From contig PHCF01000063.1 in NCBI GenBank assembly GCA_002842145.1, positions 1 to 38,342 of the forward strand: a stretch of DNA of 38,342 nt, in the 5' to 3' direction. Under the pieces are notes generated by a model. It was not told the origin of the DNA, did no database searches, and saw only the letters and a list, made by a program, of their open reading frames with translations. A program made the position numbers and the translations under genes. Origin of the DNA: Betaproteobacteria bacterium HGW-Betaproteobacteria-6 (GTDB lineage: Bacteria; Pseudomonadota; Gammaproteobacteria; Burkholderiales; Rhodocyclaceae). This document shows, piece by piece, positions 11,130 through 19,323 of this stretch (position 1 is its first letter; every line of letters begins with the position of its first letter).

Positions 11130-13298
11130 ATGGAAATCGACTTTCCCGTTGCACGGCATTTGCCCAGCAGAGCCGTTTCGTTCTTTTGCCGACTCGCTGC
11201 AGTCGGCCTGATTGCCGCTGCCGGCCTCTTCCCGGCTGCCCACGCCGGCGACCTCAGCAAGGCCGATATCGAACGTCGCTTCGAGCCGCCGCTGCACGTC
11301 CAGGACAAGCTGAGCCAGATTCCCGCCTGGCCGCTGACCAGCGAACTGGAGCCGGATGCCGGCCCGGTCGGCTACGTTTTCGAATCCATCGATCTGGCGC
11401 CGGTCCCCGGTTTCGAGGGCACGCCCATGAATTTCCTGGTCTCCATCGACCGCAAGGGCAATTTCATGAACGTCGAACTGCTGCGCCAGCACGAGCCGGT
11501 CTTTCTCGGCGGCCTCGGCGAAGCGCCGCTGCGCGAATTCATCACCCAGTATGCCGGCCGCAACATCAAGCAGCAGTTCCTGATCGCCCTCAACGCCGCC
11601 CGCAATCGCACCGGCCCGGCCGACACGCGCAGCAGCCAGACGACGCTGGACGGCGTGTCGAAAGCCACCGCCTCGGTGCGCATCGTCAATCAGACCGTGC
11701 TTGGCGCCGCCCTCGAGGTCGCCCGCGCCAAGCTGGGTTTTGCCGACCGCAGCAAGCATGGCCCGGCGGCGCAGGTGCGTGCCGATATTGACGACCCGGT
11801 CGCTTTCGACGAAATGCTCAAAAACGGCATGGTCGGCCGCCTGCGCCTGACCAATGCCGAGGTCGAAAAGCTGTTCGTCGGCACCGATGGCGCCGAGGTC
11901 GATGAAGAAGGCCTGGCCCAGCCCGAGGCCGTGTTCACCGACATCTACATCGCCTACCTCAACACCCCGAGCATCGGCCGCGCCATCCTCGGCGACGCGC
12001 AGTACCAGGAGGCCATGGCGCGCAATTTCGAGAACCGCCACCTGTGGTGGATCGGCTCGGCCGGGCGCTACCCGATCGTTGACGACAACTTCGTCCCGGG
12101 CGGCCAGTCGTCGCGCCTGAGCATGGCCCAGGACGGCCTCTTTCTCGAATTGCGCGACCAGGGTTTTGAGCCCAAAGACATCACCGGGCCGCCGCCCCTC
12201 AACACCTCGCTGCTCTTCGGCGTCTATGCCGAAGCCGGCCTCGACCCCGGACGCCCGCTCGACCTGACGCTGACCATCACGCGCGCCAAGGGCATGATCC
12301 TGCCTTCCCTCACCCACAAGACGGTCACGCTGAAATACGCCCCGCCCGGCCGCCTGTTCATCTACCCGCCCGAGCCGCTGCCGGAATGGGTGCTGGCCTG
12401 GCAACAACGCTGGCTCGACCTGAGCATCCTGAGCGCCGCGCTGATCGTCCTCAGCATCGCCCTCGCCCGGCCGCGCTGGATTTCGGTCGATGCCCGTCGT
12501 CTGAAGATTTTCCGCCTCGGCTTTCTGGCCTTCACGCTGCTCTACATCGGCTGGTATGTTCAGGGGCAACTGTCCATCGTCCAGGTCACCGGCGCCCTCA
12601 AATCGCTGAAATCCGGCCAGGGCTTGTCGAGCTTCCTCTACGACCCGATTTCGCTGCTGCTCATCGCCTTCACCCTCGTCAGTTTCGTGATCTGGGGGCG
12701 TGGCACCTTCTGCGGCTGGCTGTGCCCGTTCGGCGCCCTGCAGGAGTTTGTCGGGCTGCTCGGCCGCAAGCTGCGTCTGCCGCGCCTGCACATTCCGCTG
12801 GCCGTTGCCAAACGGCTTGAGTGGGGCCGCTACATCGCCCTTGCCGTGCTGGTTGGCGCCGCCGTCTTCGTGCCGCGTCAGGGCGAAAGCCTCAACGAAC
12901 TCGAACCGTTCAAGACGGCGATCACCGTCGGTTTCGACCGCAGCTGGCCGTTTGTCGCCTATGCCGTCGCCCTGCTCGTCGCCGGCGCCTTCTATTACAA
13001 GTTTTTCTGCCGCTTCATCTGCCCGCTCGGCGCGGTCATGTCGCTCGGCGGGCGGCTGCGCCGTTTCGACTGGCTGACCCGCCGCATCGAATGCGGCAAG
13101 CCCTGCCAGAGTTGCAAGGCCAAATGCGCCTACGACGCCATCGAACCCGCCGGCGAAATCCGCTACGACGCCTGCTTCCAGTGCCTGGACTGCGTCGGCA
13201 TCTACCACGACGCCAGGCGCTGCCCGGTGCTGCTCTACGAAAAGAAAGGCCTCGTGCTCACGCCGAAGGGCGTGATGGTCGCCGGATCAGCCGACTGA
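11130..13298 (+). CDS. nosR: NosR/NirI-type membrane flavoprotein with 4Fe-4S domains
   Basis: NosR feeds electrons to, and is needed for expression of, nitrous-oxide reductase. A signal peptide occupies residues ~17-39. The periplasmic FMN-binding domain holds the flavinylation-type motif LDGVSKATAS, with T180 as the candidate FMN-linked Thr; the Lys in place of Gly in the usual SGAT is a variation. Membrane segments follow from about residue 430. Two cytoplasmic CX3CP motifs are seen (CGWLCPFGALQE near 527, CRFICPLGA near 626). Two Cys clusters typical of 4Fe-4S ferredoxin domains follow (CGKPCQSCKAKC; CFQCLDCVGIYH). The length of 722 is typical. No nosZ, nosD or other nos gene is in the window. 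The 3' end overlaps the convergent DUF4126 gene by 41 bp. Confidence 0.88.
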   Translation: MEIDFPVARHLPSRAVSFFCRLAAVGLIAAAGLFPAAHAGDLSKADIERRFEPPLHVQDKLSQIPAWPLTSELEPDAGPVGYVFESIDLAPVPGFEGTPMNFLVSIDRKGNFMNVELLRQHEPVFLGGLGEAPLREFITQYAGRNIKQQFLIALNAARNRTGPADTRSSQTTLDGVSKATASVRIVNQTVLGAALEVARAKLGFADRSKHGPAAQVRADIDDPVAFDEMLKNGMVGRLRLTNAEVEKLFVGTDGAEVDEEGLAQPEAVFTDIYIAYLNTPSIGRAILGDAQYQEAMARNFENRHLWWIGSAGRYPIVDDNFVPGGQSSRLSMAQDGLFLELRDQGFEPKDITGPPPLNTSLLFGVYAEAGLDPGRPLDLTLTITRAKGMILPSLTHKTVTLKYAPPGRLFIYPPEPLPEWVLAWQQRWLDLSILSAALIVLSIALARPRWISVDARRLKIFRLGFLAFTLLYIGWYVQGQLSIVQVTGALKSLKSGQGLSSFLYDPISLLLIAFTLVSFVIWGRGTFCGWLCPFGALQEFVGLLGRKLRLPRLHIPLAVAKRLEWGRYIALAVLVGAAVFVPRQGESLNELEPFKTAITVGFDRSWPFVAYAVALLVAGAFYYKFFCRFICPLGAVMSLGGRLRRFDWLTRRIECGKPCQSCKAKCAYDAIEPAGEIRYDACFQCLDCVGIYHDARRCPVLLYEKKGLVLTPKGVMVAGSAD

Positions 13299-13848
13299 TC
13301 AGCGACCAGAATCGCCTCAGCAACCAGCCGACGAGCACCAGAAAAACAACGAGCAGCCCGAGAAAGACCAGCGGCGAAGCGAGCATGGCCCACAGCCCGC
13401 CGAGCACCATGCCCTCCTCGCCGAACGAGGCGACCCAGTTCGAGAACGGCTCGGGCGAGGTGTTGATGGCCAGCCGGCTGCCGGCCTTGGCGAAATGCGT
13501 ACCGGCCGTGATCGTGCCGCCGATCAGCCCTGCCGCCACCGCCCACGCCGGATCGACCTCGCCCATGGCAAACGCCGCGAGCAAGGCACCGGCCGGGATG
13601 CGGATGAAGGTCTGGAAGCTATCCCAGAGCGAATCGAAAGCGGGAATCTTGTCGGCGATCAATTCGGCAAAAGCCATCAGCCCGGCAACCCCGATGACCA
13701 GCGGGTTCTGCAACACAGACAGCGTTTCCGGCAGTTGCAGGTAGCCGAGGGTGCTCAACAGGCCGGCCAGAAAAACCACCAGATACAGCCGCAGGCCGCT
13801 GGCCCAAGCCAGGCCGGCAGACAGGGCGATGGTCTGGAGCATGTCCAT
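13258..13848 (-). CDS. DUF4126 family membrane protein
   Basis: This 196-residue inner-membrane protein has about five hydrophobic segments. The family motif region SGLRLYLVVFLAGLLS lies near the N-terminus and LIGGTITAGTHFAKAGSRLA in the middle. The function of DUF4126 is not known. Its start codon overlaps the rarA stop by 1 nt, so it is probably co-transcribed and translationally coupled with rarA. Its 3' end overlaps the convergent nosR end by 41 bp. Confidence 0.82.
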   Translation of the reverse strand: MDMLQTIALSAGLAWASGLRLYLVVFLAGLLSTLGYLQLPETLSVLQNPLVIGVAGLMAFAELIADKIPAFDSLWDSFQTFIRIPAGALLAAFAMGEVDPAWAVAAGLIGGTITAGTHFAKAGSRLAINTSPEPFSNWVASFGEEGMVLGGLWAMLASPLVFLGLLVVFLVLVGWLLRRFWSLISRLIRRPSRPSA

Positions 13849-15167
13849 TATTTCTTGCCGGCCTTGCGATCCAGTTCCCGCAAGTGCGCCAGCTTCTGGC
13901 CGATCTGGCCTTCCAGCCCGCGCGGCGTCGGTGCGTACCAGCCCGGCTCGGGCATGCCGTCCGGCAGGTAGGTTTCGCCGGCGGCGTAGGCTTCCGGCTC
14001 GTCGTGGGCGTAGCGGTAAGCGTGGCCGTGGCCCAGTTCCTTCATGAGCTTGGTCGGCGCGTTGCGCAGGTGGTTGGGCACCGGCCGCGAGCCGTCCTGC
14101 TTCACGTAGGCGCGGGCGGCGTTGTAGGCCATGTAGCCAGCGTTCGATTTGGCCGCGACGGCGAGATAGATCACCGCCTGGGCGAGCGCCAGTTCGCCCT
14201 CCGGCGAGCCGAGGCGTTCGTAGGTTTCAGCCGCATCGTTGGCGATCTGCATGGCGCGCGGATCGGCCAGGCCGATGTCTTCCCAGGCCATGCGGACGAT
14301 GCGCCGGGCGAGGTAGCGGGCATCGGCGCCGCCGTCGAGCATGCGGGTCAGCCAGTAGAGCGCGCCGTCCGGATTCGAGCCGCGCACCGATTTATGCAGG
14401 GCCGAGATCTGGTCGTAGAAAGCGTCGCCGCCCTTGTCGAAACGGCGCAGGCTTTGCGCCATCGTTTTTTCGATAAATTCGCCGTCGACCGTAGCAAGGC
14501 CGGCCGTGCGGGCTGCCGTGCGGACTTGTTCAAGGAGGTTGAGCAAACGCCGCGCATCGCCGTCGGCCAGGCCAATCAGACGTTCGCGGGCGGCTGGCTC
14601 AAAGCTCAGGTCGGCCAGCGCCTGGACACAGGCACGGTCGAAAAGCTGGCCCATCTCGGCTTCGTCGAGCGACTTGAGGACATAGACCGAAGCGCGCGAC
14701 AGCAAGGCGGAATTGAGTTCGAACGAGGGGTTCTCGGTGGTCGCACCGATGAAGGTGAGCAAGCCGGATTCGACGAAAGGCAGGAAACCGTCCTGCTGCG
14801 CCTTGTTGAAACGGTGAATTTCATCGACGAAGAGGATGGTCCGTTTGCCCTGCGCCCGCCACATTTCCGCCTGCGCCACGGCTTCGCGCACCTCCTTGAT
14901 GCCGGAAAACACCGCCGACAGGGCGATGAACTCGCATTTGAACTGCGTCGCCATCATCCGCGCCAGCGTCGTCTTGCCCACCCCCGGCGGCCCCCAGAGG
15001 ATCATCGAATGCGGCTGGCCGGATTCAAAAGCCAGGCGCAGCGGCTTGCCCGGCCCGAGCAGGTGCTGCTGGCCGATCACGTCATCGGGCGTTTGCGGGC
15101 GCAATTGCTCGGCCAGCGGGGCGTGCCGGGCTTGCGCCCCAGCATTTGAAAACAGGTCTTCGGACAT
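13848..15167 (-). CDS. rarA: Replication-associated recombination protein A (RarA/MgsA)
   Basis: This AAA+ ATPase of the clamp-loader clade acts at stalled replication forks, where it displaces or loads proteins at DNA ends. It has 439 residues. Walker A is [15 protein letters not shown] near residue 58 and Walker B is [16 protein letters not shown] near 110. A sensor 1 region [18 protein letters not shown] and the C-terminal tetramerisation region ([22 protein letters not shown], seen as its halves) follow. Only 3 nt separate its start codon from the intI stop codon upstream, so the native rarA promoter may have been replaced or may lie within intI. Confidence 0.95.
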   Translation of the reverse strand: MSEDLFSNAGAQARHAPLAEQLRPQTPDDVIGQQHLLGPGKPLRLAFESGQPHSMILWGPPGVGKTTLARMMATQFKCEFIALSAVFSGIKEVREAVAQAEMWRAQGKRTILFVDEIHRFNKAQQDGFLPFVESGLLTFIGATTENPSFELNSALLSRASVYVLKSLDEAEMGQLFDRACVQALADLSFEPAARERLIGLADGDARRLLNLLEQVRTAARTAGLATVDGEFIEKTMAQSLRRFDKGGDAFYDQISALHKSVRGSNPDGALYWLTRMLDGGADARYLARRIVRMAWEDIGLADPRAMQIANDAAETYERLGSPEGELALAQAVIYLAVAAKSNAGYMAYNAARAYVKQDGSRPVPNHLRNAPTKLMKELGHGHAYRYAHDEPEAYAAGETYLPDGMPEPGWYAPTPRGLEGQIGQKLAHLRELDRKAGKK

Positions 15168-15170
15168 CTT

Positions 15171-16154
15171 TTACATTGCATCCAGCGGAGAAGTCACGCC
15201 GCGCCCACCCTTGTTGAGCACATGCGTGTAGATCATGGTCGTCGCCACATCGGCGTGGCCGAGCAGTTCCTGCACGGTACGAATATCGTAACCGGACTGC
15301 AGCAGGTGCGTTGCGAAAGAATGGCGGAAGGTGTGGGGCGTTGCCAGCTTGGCGATGCCGCTGGCCTGCACCGCCTTCTTGACCGCCCGCTGCAAGGCCT
15401 TTTCATCGACGTGATGCCGCCGTTCCGCGCCGCTACGCGGATCAATCGAGAAACCGGCCGCCGGAAAAACATATTGCCAGGCCCAGTCGGTCTCGGCGTT
15501 CGGATACTTTCTATCCAGCGCATTGGGCGGATAGACCGCCGCCCGGCCCTGGGCCTTGTCGTCTTCAAACAGCTGACGGCGCCAGCGCAAATGATCCTGC
15601 AAGGACCCCACCAAGGACTGCGGCAACATCGTCACCCGATCCTTCGCCCCCTTGCCATCGCGCACCACGATCTCCCCACGCGTGAACTCGACATCCTTGA
15701 CGCGCAGCCGAACGCACTCCATCAAGCGCATACCCCTACCGTAAAGCAAACGCGCCATCATGCCATGCAGCCCGTTCATCCGATCCAGCAAGCCGCTTAC
15801 CTCCTGCCGCGTCAACACCACCGGCAAACGCTGCGGCAACTTGGCTCGAACCACACCATCCAGCCAGGGCAGATCGATCCCCAGCACCTCACGATAAAGA
15901 AAAAGCAAAGCCGACAAAGCCTGATTCTGCGTCGACGCCGCCACCCGGCCCTCTACGGCAAGGTGGGTCAAAAAAGCCTCGACCTCCGCTGCCCCCATGT
16001 CACGCGGGTGCCGTTTGTCATGAAACAGAATGAAACGCCTTATCCATTGCAAATATTGCGTTTCAGTTCGGATGCTGTAATGCTTCACCCGAACACGATC
16101 CCGCACCTGATCCAACAGCTTCGGCGGCGGTGTAGAAAACGCTTCGTCAGGCAT
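15171..16154 (-). CDS. intI: Integron integrase IntI (tyrosine recombinase)
   Basis: IntI inserts and excises cassettes by recombining attI with folded single-stranded attC. ATG 16154 gives 327 residues; a TTG at 16184 would add 10. The catalytic set is complete: R143, K171, H274, R277 ([13 protein letters not shown]), H300 and Y309 (MIYTHVL). The IntI-specific extra patch is present at residues ~212-245 ([20 protein letters not shown]), which separates integron integrases from XerC/D. The N-terminal SAM-like DNA-binding domain is intact. No defect is visible, so the enzyme should be active. The stop lies 3 nt from the rarA start. Confidence 0.96.
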   Translation of the reverse strand: MPDEAFSTPPPKLLDQVRDRVRVKHYSIRTETQYLQWIRRFILFHDKRHPRDMGAAEVEAFLTHLAVEGRVAASTQNQALSALLFLYREVLGIDLPWLDGVVRAKLPQRLPVVLTRQEVSGLLDRMNGLHGMMARLLYGRGMRLMECVRLRVKDVEFTRGEIVVRDGKGAKDRVTMLPQSLVGSLQDHLRWRRQLFEDDKAQGRAAVYPPNALDRKYPNAETDWAWQYVFPAAGFSIDPRSGAERRHHVDEKALQRAVKKAVQASGIAKLATPHTFRHSFATHLLQSGYDIRTVQELLGHADVATTMIYTHVLNKGGRGVTSPLDAM

Positions 16155-16271
16155 GACCGATTCCAGCGATGGATTAAAAATCAATATGTTATCAGTATAT
16201 TTTTATTTTTATTCACCACCCTTGCAGGAAGTAGACACCTGCCAAGGTGTCTACTAAACGTTAGAGCTCGC
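16155..16271. other. attI region with perfect hairpin at the recombination point
   Basis: This is the spacer between intI and the first cassette. The insertion point is read as G16260|T16261 in AAACGTTAGAGC. Six nt upstream is a perfect 10-bp inverted repeat, GTAGACACCT (16231-16240) and AGGTGTCTAC (16245-16254), with a 4-nt loop. The left part is AT-rich (TATGTTATCAGTATATTTTT) and probably holds the intI promoter. I see no convincing LexA box and cannot place the cassette promoter Pc. Confidence 0.75.
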
Positions 16272-16592
16272 ATGACGAAGAACCAACTCATCGTTCAATT
16301 ACCGGCAGCGGAATCGTCAGATTTCGACACACTTATCCATGTCGAGGAAACCTTGATTCAGGCTTTCTCGCAAAACAATCTTGCCGTGGTCGACGGTCAT
16401 GACATTGGCGAGGGGAAATTCAATATCTTCATTTTCCCAAAGGGATCGTGGGGGCCTGTCATCGAGCGAGTTCAAGCATTTCTCAAACTGAGAGGGGTAT
16501 TGAATAAGGCGCTCATTGTTAAGCGCCTGAAATCCAGTGAGCGTTATGTCGTGGTCTGGCCAGACAAATACAGTGGCGAGTTCAAGCTCTAA
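16272..16592 (+). CDS. Cassette 1 protein, unknown function (106 aa)
   Basis: The first cassette encodes an unrecognised soluble protein of 106 residues. ATG 16272 is the first start after attI, and the frame ends inside the attC R'' region. The sequence is mixed alpha/beta: a helical stretch (DTLIHVEETLIQAFSQNN), then strands (KFNIFIFPKGSWG), a helix (VIERVQAFLK) and a final strand (SERYVVVWPDKYSG). There is no signal peptide or membrane segment. The spacing (about 11 nt from the recombination point, no strong Shine-Dalgarno sequence) suggests expression from an integron promoter. As first cassette it should be the most strongly expressed. Confidence 0.85.
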   Translation: MTKNQLIVQLPAAESSDFDTLIHVEETLIQAFSQNNLAVVDGHDIGEGKFNIFIFPKGSWGPVIERVQAFLKLRGVLNKALIVKRLKSSERYVVVWPDKYSGEFKL

Positions 16593-16673
16593 CATGGCGC
16601 TCAACCTCGCTCCCTTCGGTCGCTGGACGCTGCGCGATAAAGCCGCGCAGCGCCGGTTAGCTCTACGTTATGC
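16587..16673 (+). repeat. attC site of cassette 1
   Basis: R'' is GCTCTAAC (16587-16594) and R' is GTTATGC (16667-16673), with recombination after G16667. The central stem is GCTGCGCG with CGCGCAGC around ATAAAGC. About 70 bp are the same as attC of cassette 2 except one base. Confidence 0.92.
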
Positions 16674-16694
16674 AGCATTTCACGAAGGTGCAAA

Positions 16695-17078
16695 TTGAGT
16701 CCTACTGATATTCGCGCACTCATCGACCACTACATCGACGCCTACAACCGCAAGGACATTGAGGACATGCTCAAGGGCGTTCATCCGCAGGTGGAGTTCA
16801 AGAACATTTCTGCTGGGGTGGTGAACGCAAGCACAAATGGAGTCGCGGAACTTAGAACACTTGCTCAGCAGTCGTTATCGCTGTTTTCGGAACGGCATCA
16901 GAAAATTGAGTCCTTCGAGCTTCAAGACCATGTGGCGGTCGCCACTATCGCTTTTCGTGCCGTCGTTGCCGCCGATCTGCCAAACGGCCTGAAAAAGGGG
17001 CAAGTCTTAAACCTCTCTGGCCGCTCCGAGTTCGAGTTCCAAGACGGAACTATCTCCAAAATCACAGACATTAGTTGA
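16695..17078 (+). CDS. Cassette 2: SnoaL/NTF2-like protein
   Basis: This 127-residue protein has the cone-shaped NTF2-like fold signature: the N-terminal helix IRALIDHYIDAYNRKDIEDM followed by LKGVHPQVEFKNIS, and a final strand pair SEFEFQDGTISKITDIS. Families of this fold include polyketide cyclases, isomerases and binding proteins, so no activity can be named. The start is TTG 16695, supported by GAAGGTG at 16684-16690. The reading frame lies entirely inside cassette 2. Confidence 0.85.
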   Translation: MSPTDIRALIDHYIDAYNRKDIEDMLKGVHPQVEFKNISAGVVNASTNGVAELRTLAQQSLSLFSERHQKIESFELQDHVAVATIAFRAVVAADLPNGLKKGQVLNLSGRSEFEFQDGTISKITDIS

Positions 17079-17091
17079 GCGAACCCATGCT

Positions 17092-17178
17092 GCATAACCC
17101 TGCGCTCAACCTCGCTCCCTTCGGTCGCTGGACGCTGCGCGATAAAGCCGCGCAGCGCCGGTTAGCTCCACGTTAGCC
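17092..17178 (+). repeat. attC site of cassette 2
   Basis: R'' is GCATAAC (17092-17098) and R' is GTTAGCC (17172-17178), with recombination after G17172. Its body is nearly the same as attC of cassette 1, which suggests a common recent origin. Confidence 0.92.
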
Positions 17179-17192
17179 ATCAGGAGTCCGTC

Positions 17193-17666
17193 GTGCGCAT
17201 TGACGTAACACATTGCCGAACCGTCATCGTTTGCTGCCTGCTATTCCTAGCGGGCAGCGTTAGTCACATCGCAGGAGCCGAGCAAATGCAGATTGAGCAA
17301 GTCATTCGCCAACACGCAAAGGATCCAGTCGCAAAATCAATTAAGCCGGTTGCTTCCGCCCTGGTGAGTCGCTCTCTGCTTGTTGCTACCGATCCGAATG
17401 CGCCTCCTGGAAAGCTGCGCCTGAGGACAGCTCTCGACAATCAGGGGAATGTTTGGGCTTATGCATACACCAGTGCCGCTGAGTTATCGAAGGCATTTCC
17501 CACTGGGGCTAGCTACGCCGAACTAACATTCCCCGTCTTCTTCGGCATCATCGAAGCTAGCCCGCAGTTTCGAGGCATCTACCTCAACTCCGCTTCGGAT
17601 TCGCTCTACCCAATTCCCAGAGAGGTATTCCCGGCAGTCAAAACACTTCTTCCGGGAAGCAACTGA
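17193..17666 (+). CDS. Cassette 3: exported protein, SseB-like fold possible
   Basis: This 157-residue protein starts at GTG 17193, with CAGGAG 6 nt upstream. Residues ~10-30 form a signal peptide (VIVCCLLFLAGSVSHIAGAE), so the mature protein is periplasmic or outer. The body (VWAYAYTSAAELSKAFP, FFGIIEASPQFRGIYLNSAS, PIPREVFPAVKTLL) resembles the SseB N-terminal domain pattern by eye, but SseB proteins are normally cytosolic. That resemblance is weak and needs a profile comparison. The function is unknown. Confidence 0.8.
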   Translation: MRIDVTHCRTVIVCCLLFLAGSVSHIAGAEQMQIEQVIRQHAKDPVAKSIKPVASALVSRSLLVATDPNAPPGKLRLRTALDNQGNVWAYAYTSAAELSKAFPTGASYAELTFPVFFGIIEASPQFRGIYLNSASDSLYPIPREVFPAVKTLLPGSN

Positions 17667-17667
17667 T

Positions 17668-17736
17668 GGCTAACCCTGCGGTCCACCGGACGCTGCGCGA
17701 TAAAGCCGCGCAGCGCCGGTGACCTCCACGTTGGGC
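17668..17736 (+). repeat. attC site of cassette 3
   Basis: R'' is GGCTAAC (17668-17674) and R' is GTTGGGC (17730-17736), with recombination after G17730. It is shorter than attC 1 and 2 but shares the GCTGCGCG/CGCGCAGC stem. Confidence 0.9.
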
Positions 17737-17742
17737 CTCTCT

Positions 17743-18159
17743 GTGAATGCGCTACTAATCAGCGTTGAAGACGATGAAGGCGGTGCTGCCGTAATTGAAA
17801 TCGGCGGCATCGAAGTTACGGTTATGGATTGCCTCGGCTATGGAACATCAAAACAGCCCTATCCGAAGGTCGGTGCAGTCTTTGAAGCGCGCTTCACGTG
17901 CCTCTTCGATGATGGCACGCCAACTGACTGGCTAACAGTGTTCGGTGGCAATCCACAACAACAGCAAAGACTCGAACCCACAGGAATCTGGTCTTACCGC
18001 GCCTATGGCAAGCTCGTATCGGGCAGCAACCCCGATGACGGTTTGCTTGCTGACTGTGGTGGGCCGCTCATTCCTCTTCCTATCGATGTCAATGGAGGTG
18101 AAAACATAGGCTCCTTCGTCGCGTTCAATATCATGCGACTTAGCGTATGGCGCGCCTAA
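17743..18159 (+). CDS. Cassette 4 protein, unknown function (138 aa)
   Basis: This is an unrecognised protein of about 138 residues, predicted soluble and beta-rich (LLISVEDDEGGAAVIEIGG, TWLTVFGG-like strand WLTVFGGNPQQQQRLEPTG). It is notable for many Gly, Pro and Asp turns and a QQQQ run. GTG 17743 is the preferred start because it is the first inside the cassette body. TTG 17731, exactly at the cassette boundary, is the alternative; a start in the previous attC would cross the recombination point. No Shine-Dalgarno sequence is evident. Confidence 0.72.
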   Translation: MNALLISVEDDEGGAAVIEIGGIEVTVMDCLGYGTSKQPYPKVGAVFEARFTCLFDDGTPTDWLTVFGGNPQQQQRLEPTGIWSYRAYGKLVSGSNPDDGLLADCGGPLIPLPIDVNGGENIGSFVAFNIMRLSVWRA

Positions 18160-18166
18160 GCTTGCC

Positions 18167-18239
18167 GCCCAACATTCCAATCCACCGGACCTCCGGCAAG
18201 CTACGCTTGCCTGCGTCCGGTGATTTACAACGTTAGACC
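18167..18239 (+). repeat. attC site of cassette 4
   Basis: R'' is GCCCAAC (18167-18173) and R' is GTTAGACC (18232-18239), with recombination after G18232. The arms CCACCGGAC/GTCCGGTG and GGCAAGC/GCTTGCC form the stem. This sequence is of a different attC type from 1-3. Confidence 0.9.
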
Positions 18240-18250
18240 TATATTTCATC

Positions 18251-18499
18251 GTGCTATCGAACCGAACAATTGGTAACGGCTCTCTCGCTTTAGGCTCTGC
18301 GTTGTTTGCCTTAGCAGTAGCAAAGTTCTTTGCTGAAAAATCAGCGCGCGAGCCCTGCAACCGCTTTTGCTTCGGTCACGATTTACTCGTGCACTTCTTC
18401 GGTGTGCAGTTCGCCAATTCGGCATCAGGTGCACTCTGGTTGCTGATTGCAGCGCTCTTCATCAGCTTTGGCATTCGTATAAGGCGTTCCAATGGCTAG
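18251..18499 (+). CDS. Cassette 5: small two-helix membrane protein
   Basis: This 82-residue protein starts at GTG 18251. Two hydrophobic segments are seen, residues ~10-27 (GSLALGSALFALAVAKFF) and ~58-74 (SGALWLLIAALFISFGIRI). Between them is a Cys/His-containing loop (EPCNRFCFGHDLLVHFFG) with two Cys that could be disulfide-linked or bind metal. Small membrane proteins of this kind are common in integron cassettes. No function is recognised. Confidence 0.7.
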   Translation: MLSNRTIGNGSLALGSALFALAVAKFFAEKSAREPCNRFCFGHDLLVHFFGVQFANSASGALWLLIAALFISFGIRIRRSNG

Positions 18500-18517
18500 T
18501 TTCCCCAACCACCGTCG

Positions 18518-18590
18518 GTCTAACACTCCGCTCCAGCCGACCGTCAAAAAGCTGCGCTTTTTTGCCGTCGGCTGAGCTTGCACGTTAGCC
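18518..18590 (+). repeat. attC site of cassette 5
   Basis: R'' is GTCTAAC (18518-18524), R' is GTTAGCC (18584-18590), with recombination after G18584. The stem pairs CAGCCGAC with GTCGGCTG, with an inner AAAAAGC/GCTTTTTT pairing. The T-run could also act as a terminator. Confidence 0.9.
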
Positions 18591-18593
18591 GTC

Positions 18594-19220
18594 ATGAAGA
18601 ACTATCGCGTTGAATTTCCGCTTGAGTATTGCGCCCTGCGATTCTTGCTTCAGTGGCTGCGAAGCGAAGAGGCGCTGTATCAGGCCATCTCTTCCGCCCC
18701 ATCCGACAAAGACATCCGCAGTGCCTTGGCATACTTTCAGGTCTCCCGCAATTTCAAGGGCCTCAGCAAAGAGCCTGGGAAGGTCGCTTTCATCCGTAAA
18801 GCGCTCATCAGTGTGCGCTCGAAGAAAGCACTTTCCCCGGAAAAGAAGGTTGAGAAGCTTACGCAGTGCCTTGAAAGTGAATTCAAGCAATTCAATCTCT
18901 CTGCCGCTTCAAAGCTTCTTTGGCTTTCTTTTCGTGAGCCTTTTGTCATCTACGATAACCGAGCGGTAGAGGCACTGTCGAAGAAACTGCGGCGCGAATT
19001 TAGCCGCAGAGACTACGCAGAATATTCAGCGGCTTGGCGTTCCGAATATGCTGCGGTTGAGTCAGAAATTGAATACGCAGCGAGTCAATTACCAAAGGGG
19101 CGGATATTCATGCCCTCCTGCCGCCTCACGGATCGAGAACTGCTCCAACTAGCAAAAATGCCTTGGTTCAAGGAGCGTGTATTTGACATATATCTTTGGG
19201 AGGTTGGCGGTGACGGCTAA
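18594..19220 (+). CDS. Cassette 6 protein, unknown (208 aa), possible HhH-glycosylase-like
   Basis: This 208-residue, mostly helical soluble protein starts at ATG 18594, just 9 nt after the recombination point. The segment SAASKLLWLSFREPFVIYDN near residues 103-122 resembles the motif of OGG/HhH-type or related defence-associated proteins, in which a helix ends with an invariant YD pair. This is a visual resemblance only. Further features are an Arg/Lys-rich region (KKLRREFSRRDYAEY) and C-terminal TDRELLQLAKMPWFKERVFD. Candidate roles include DNA binding or a phage-defence component; neither is shown. Confidence 0.78.
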   Translation: MKNYRVEFPLEYCALRFLLQWLRSEEALYQAISSAPSDKDIRSALAYFQVSRNFKGLSKEPGKVAFIRKALISVRSKKALSPEKKVEKLTQCLESEFKQFNLSAASKLLWLSFREPFVIYDNRAVEALSKKLRREFSRRDYAEYSAAWRSEYAAVESEIEYAASQLPKGRIFMPSCRLTDRELLQLAKMPWFKERVFDIYLWEVGGDG

Positions 19221-19284
19221 CCCATCAATCCACAGGACGCTGCGCGATGAAGCCGCGCAGCGCCTGTGATTTCAAACGTTAGTC
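19215..19284 (+). repeat. attC site of cassette 6
   Basis: R'' is GGCTAAC (19215-19221) and R' is GTTAGTC (19278-19284), with recombination after G19278. The GCTGCGCG/CGCGCAGC stem is as in attC 1-3, but the loop reads ATGAAGC. Immediately after R' the sequence continues CGCTAAC, forming GTTAG-TCG-CTAAC. Confidence 0.9.
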
Positions 19285-19323
19285 GCTAACCAAATCCACT
19301 CTCCAGCAAGGAGGCTTTTCAAA

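Noticed and set aside
10998..13208. A long minus-strand open frame antisense to nosR
   Set aside because: nosR has clear motifs and a start; the antisense frame has low-complexity shadow composition.
14480..14500. GTCGACCGTAGCAA inside rarA, like the right half of the dispersed repeat
   Set aside because: It lacks the TTTTGGCC and T-run at the right spacing and encodes conserved RarA residues, so it is probably chance.
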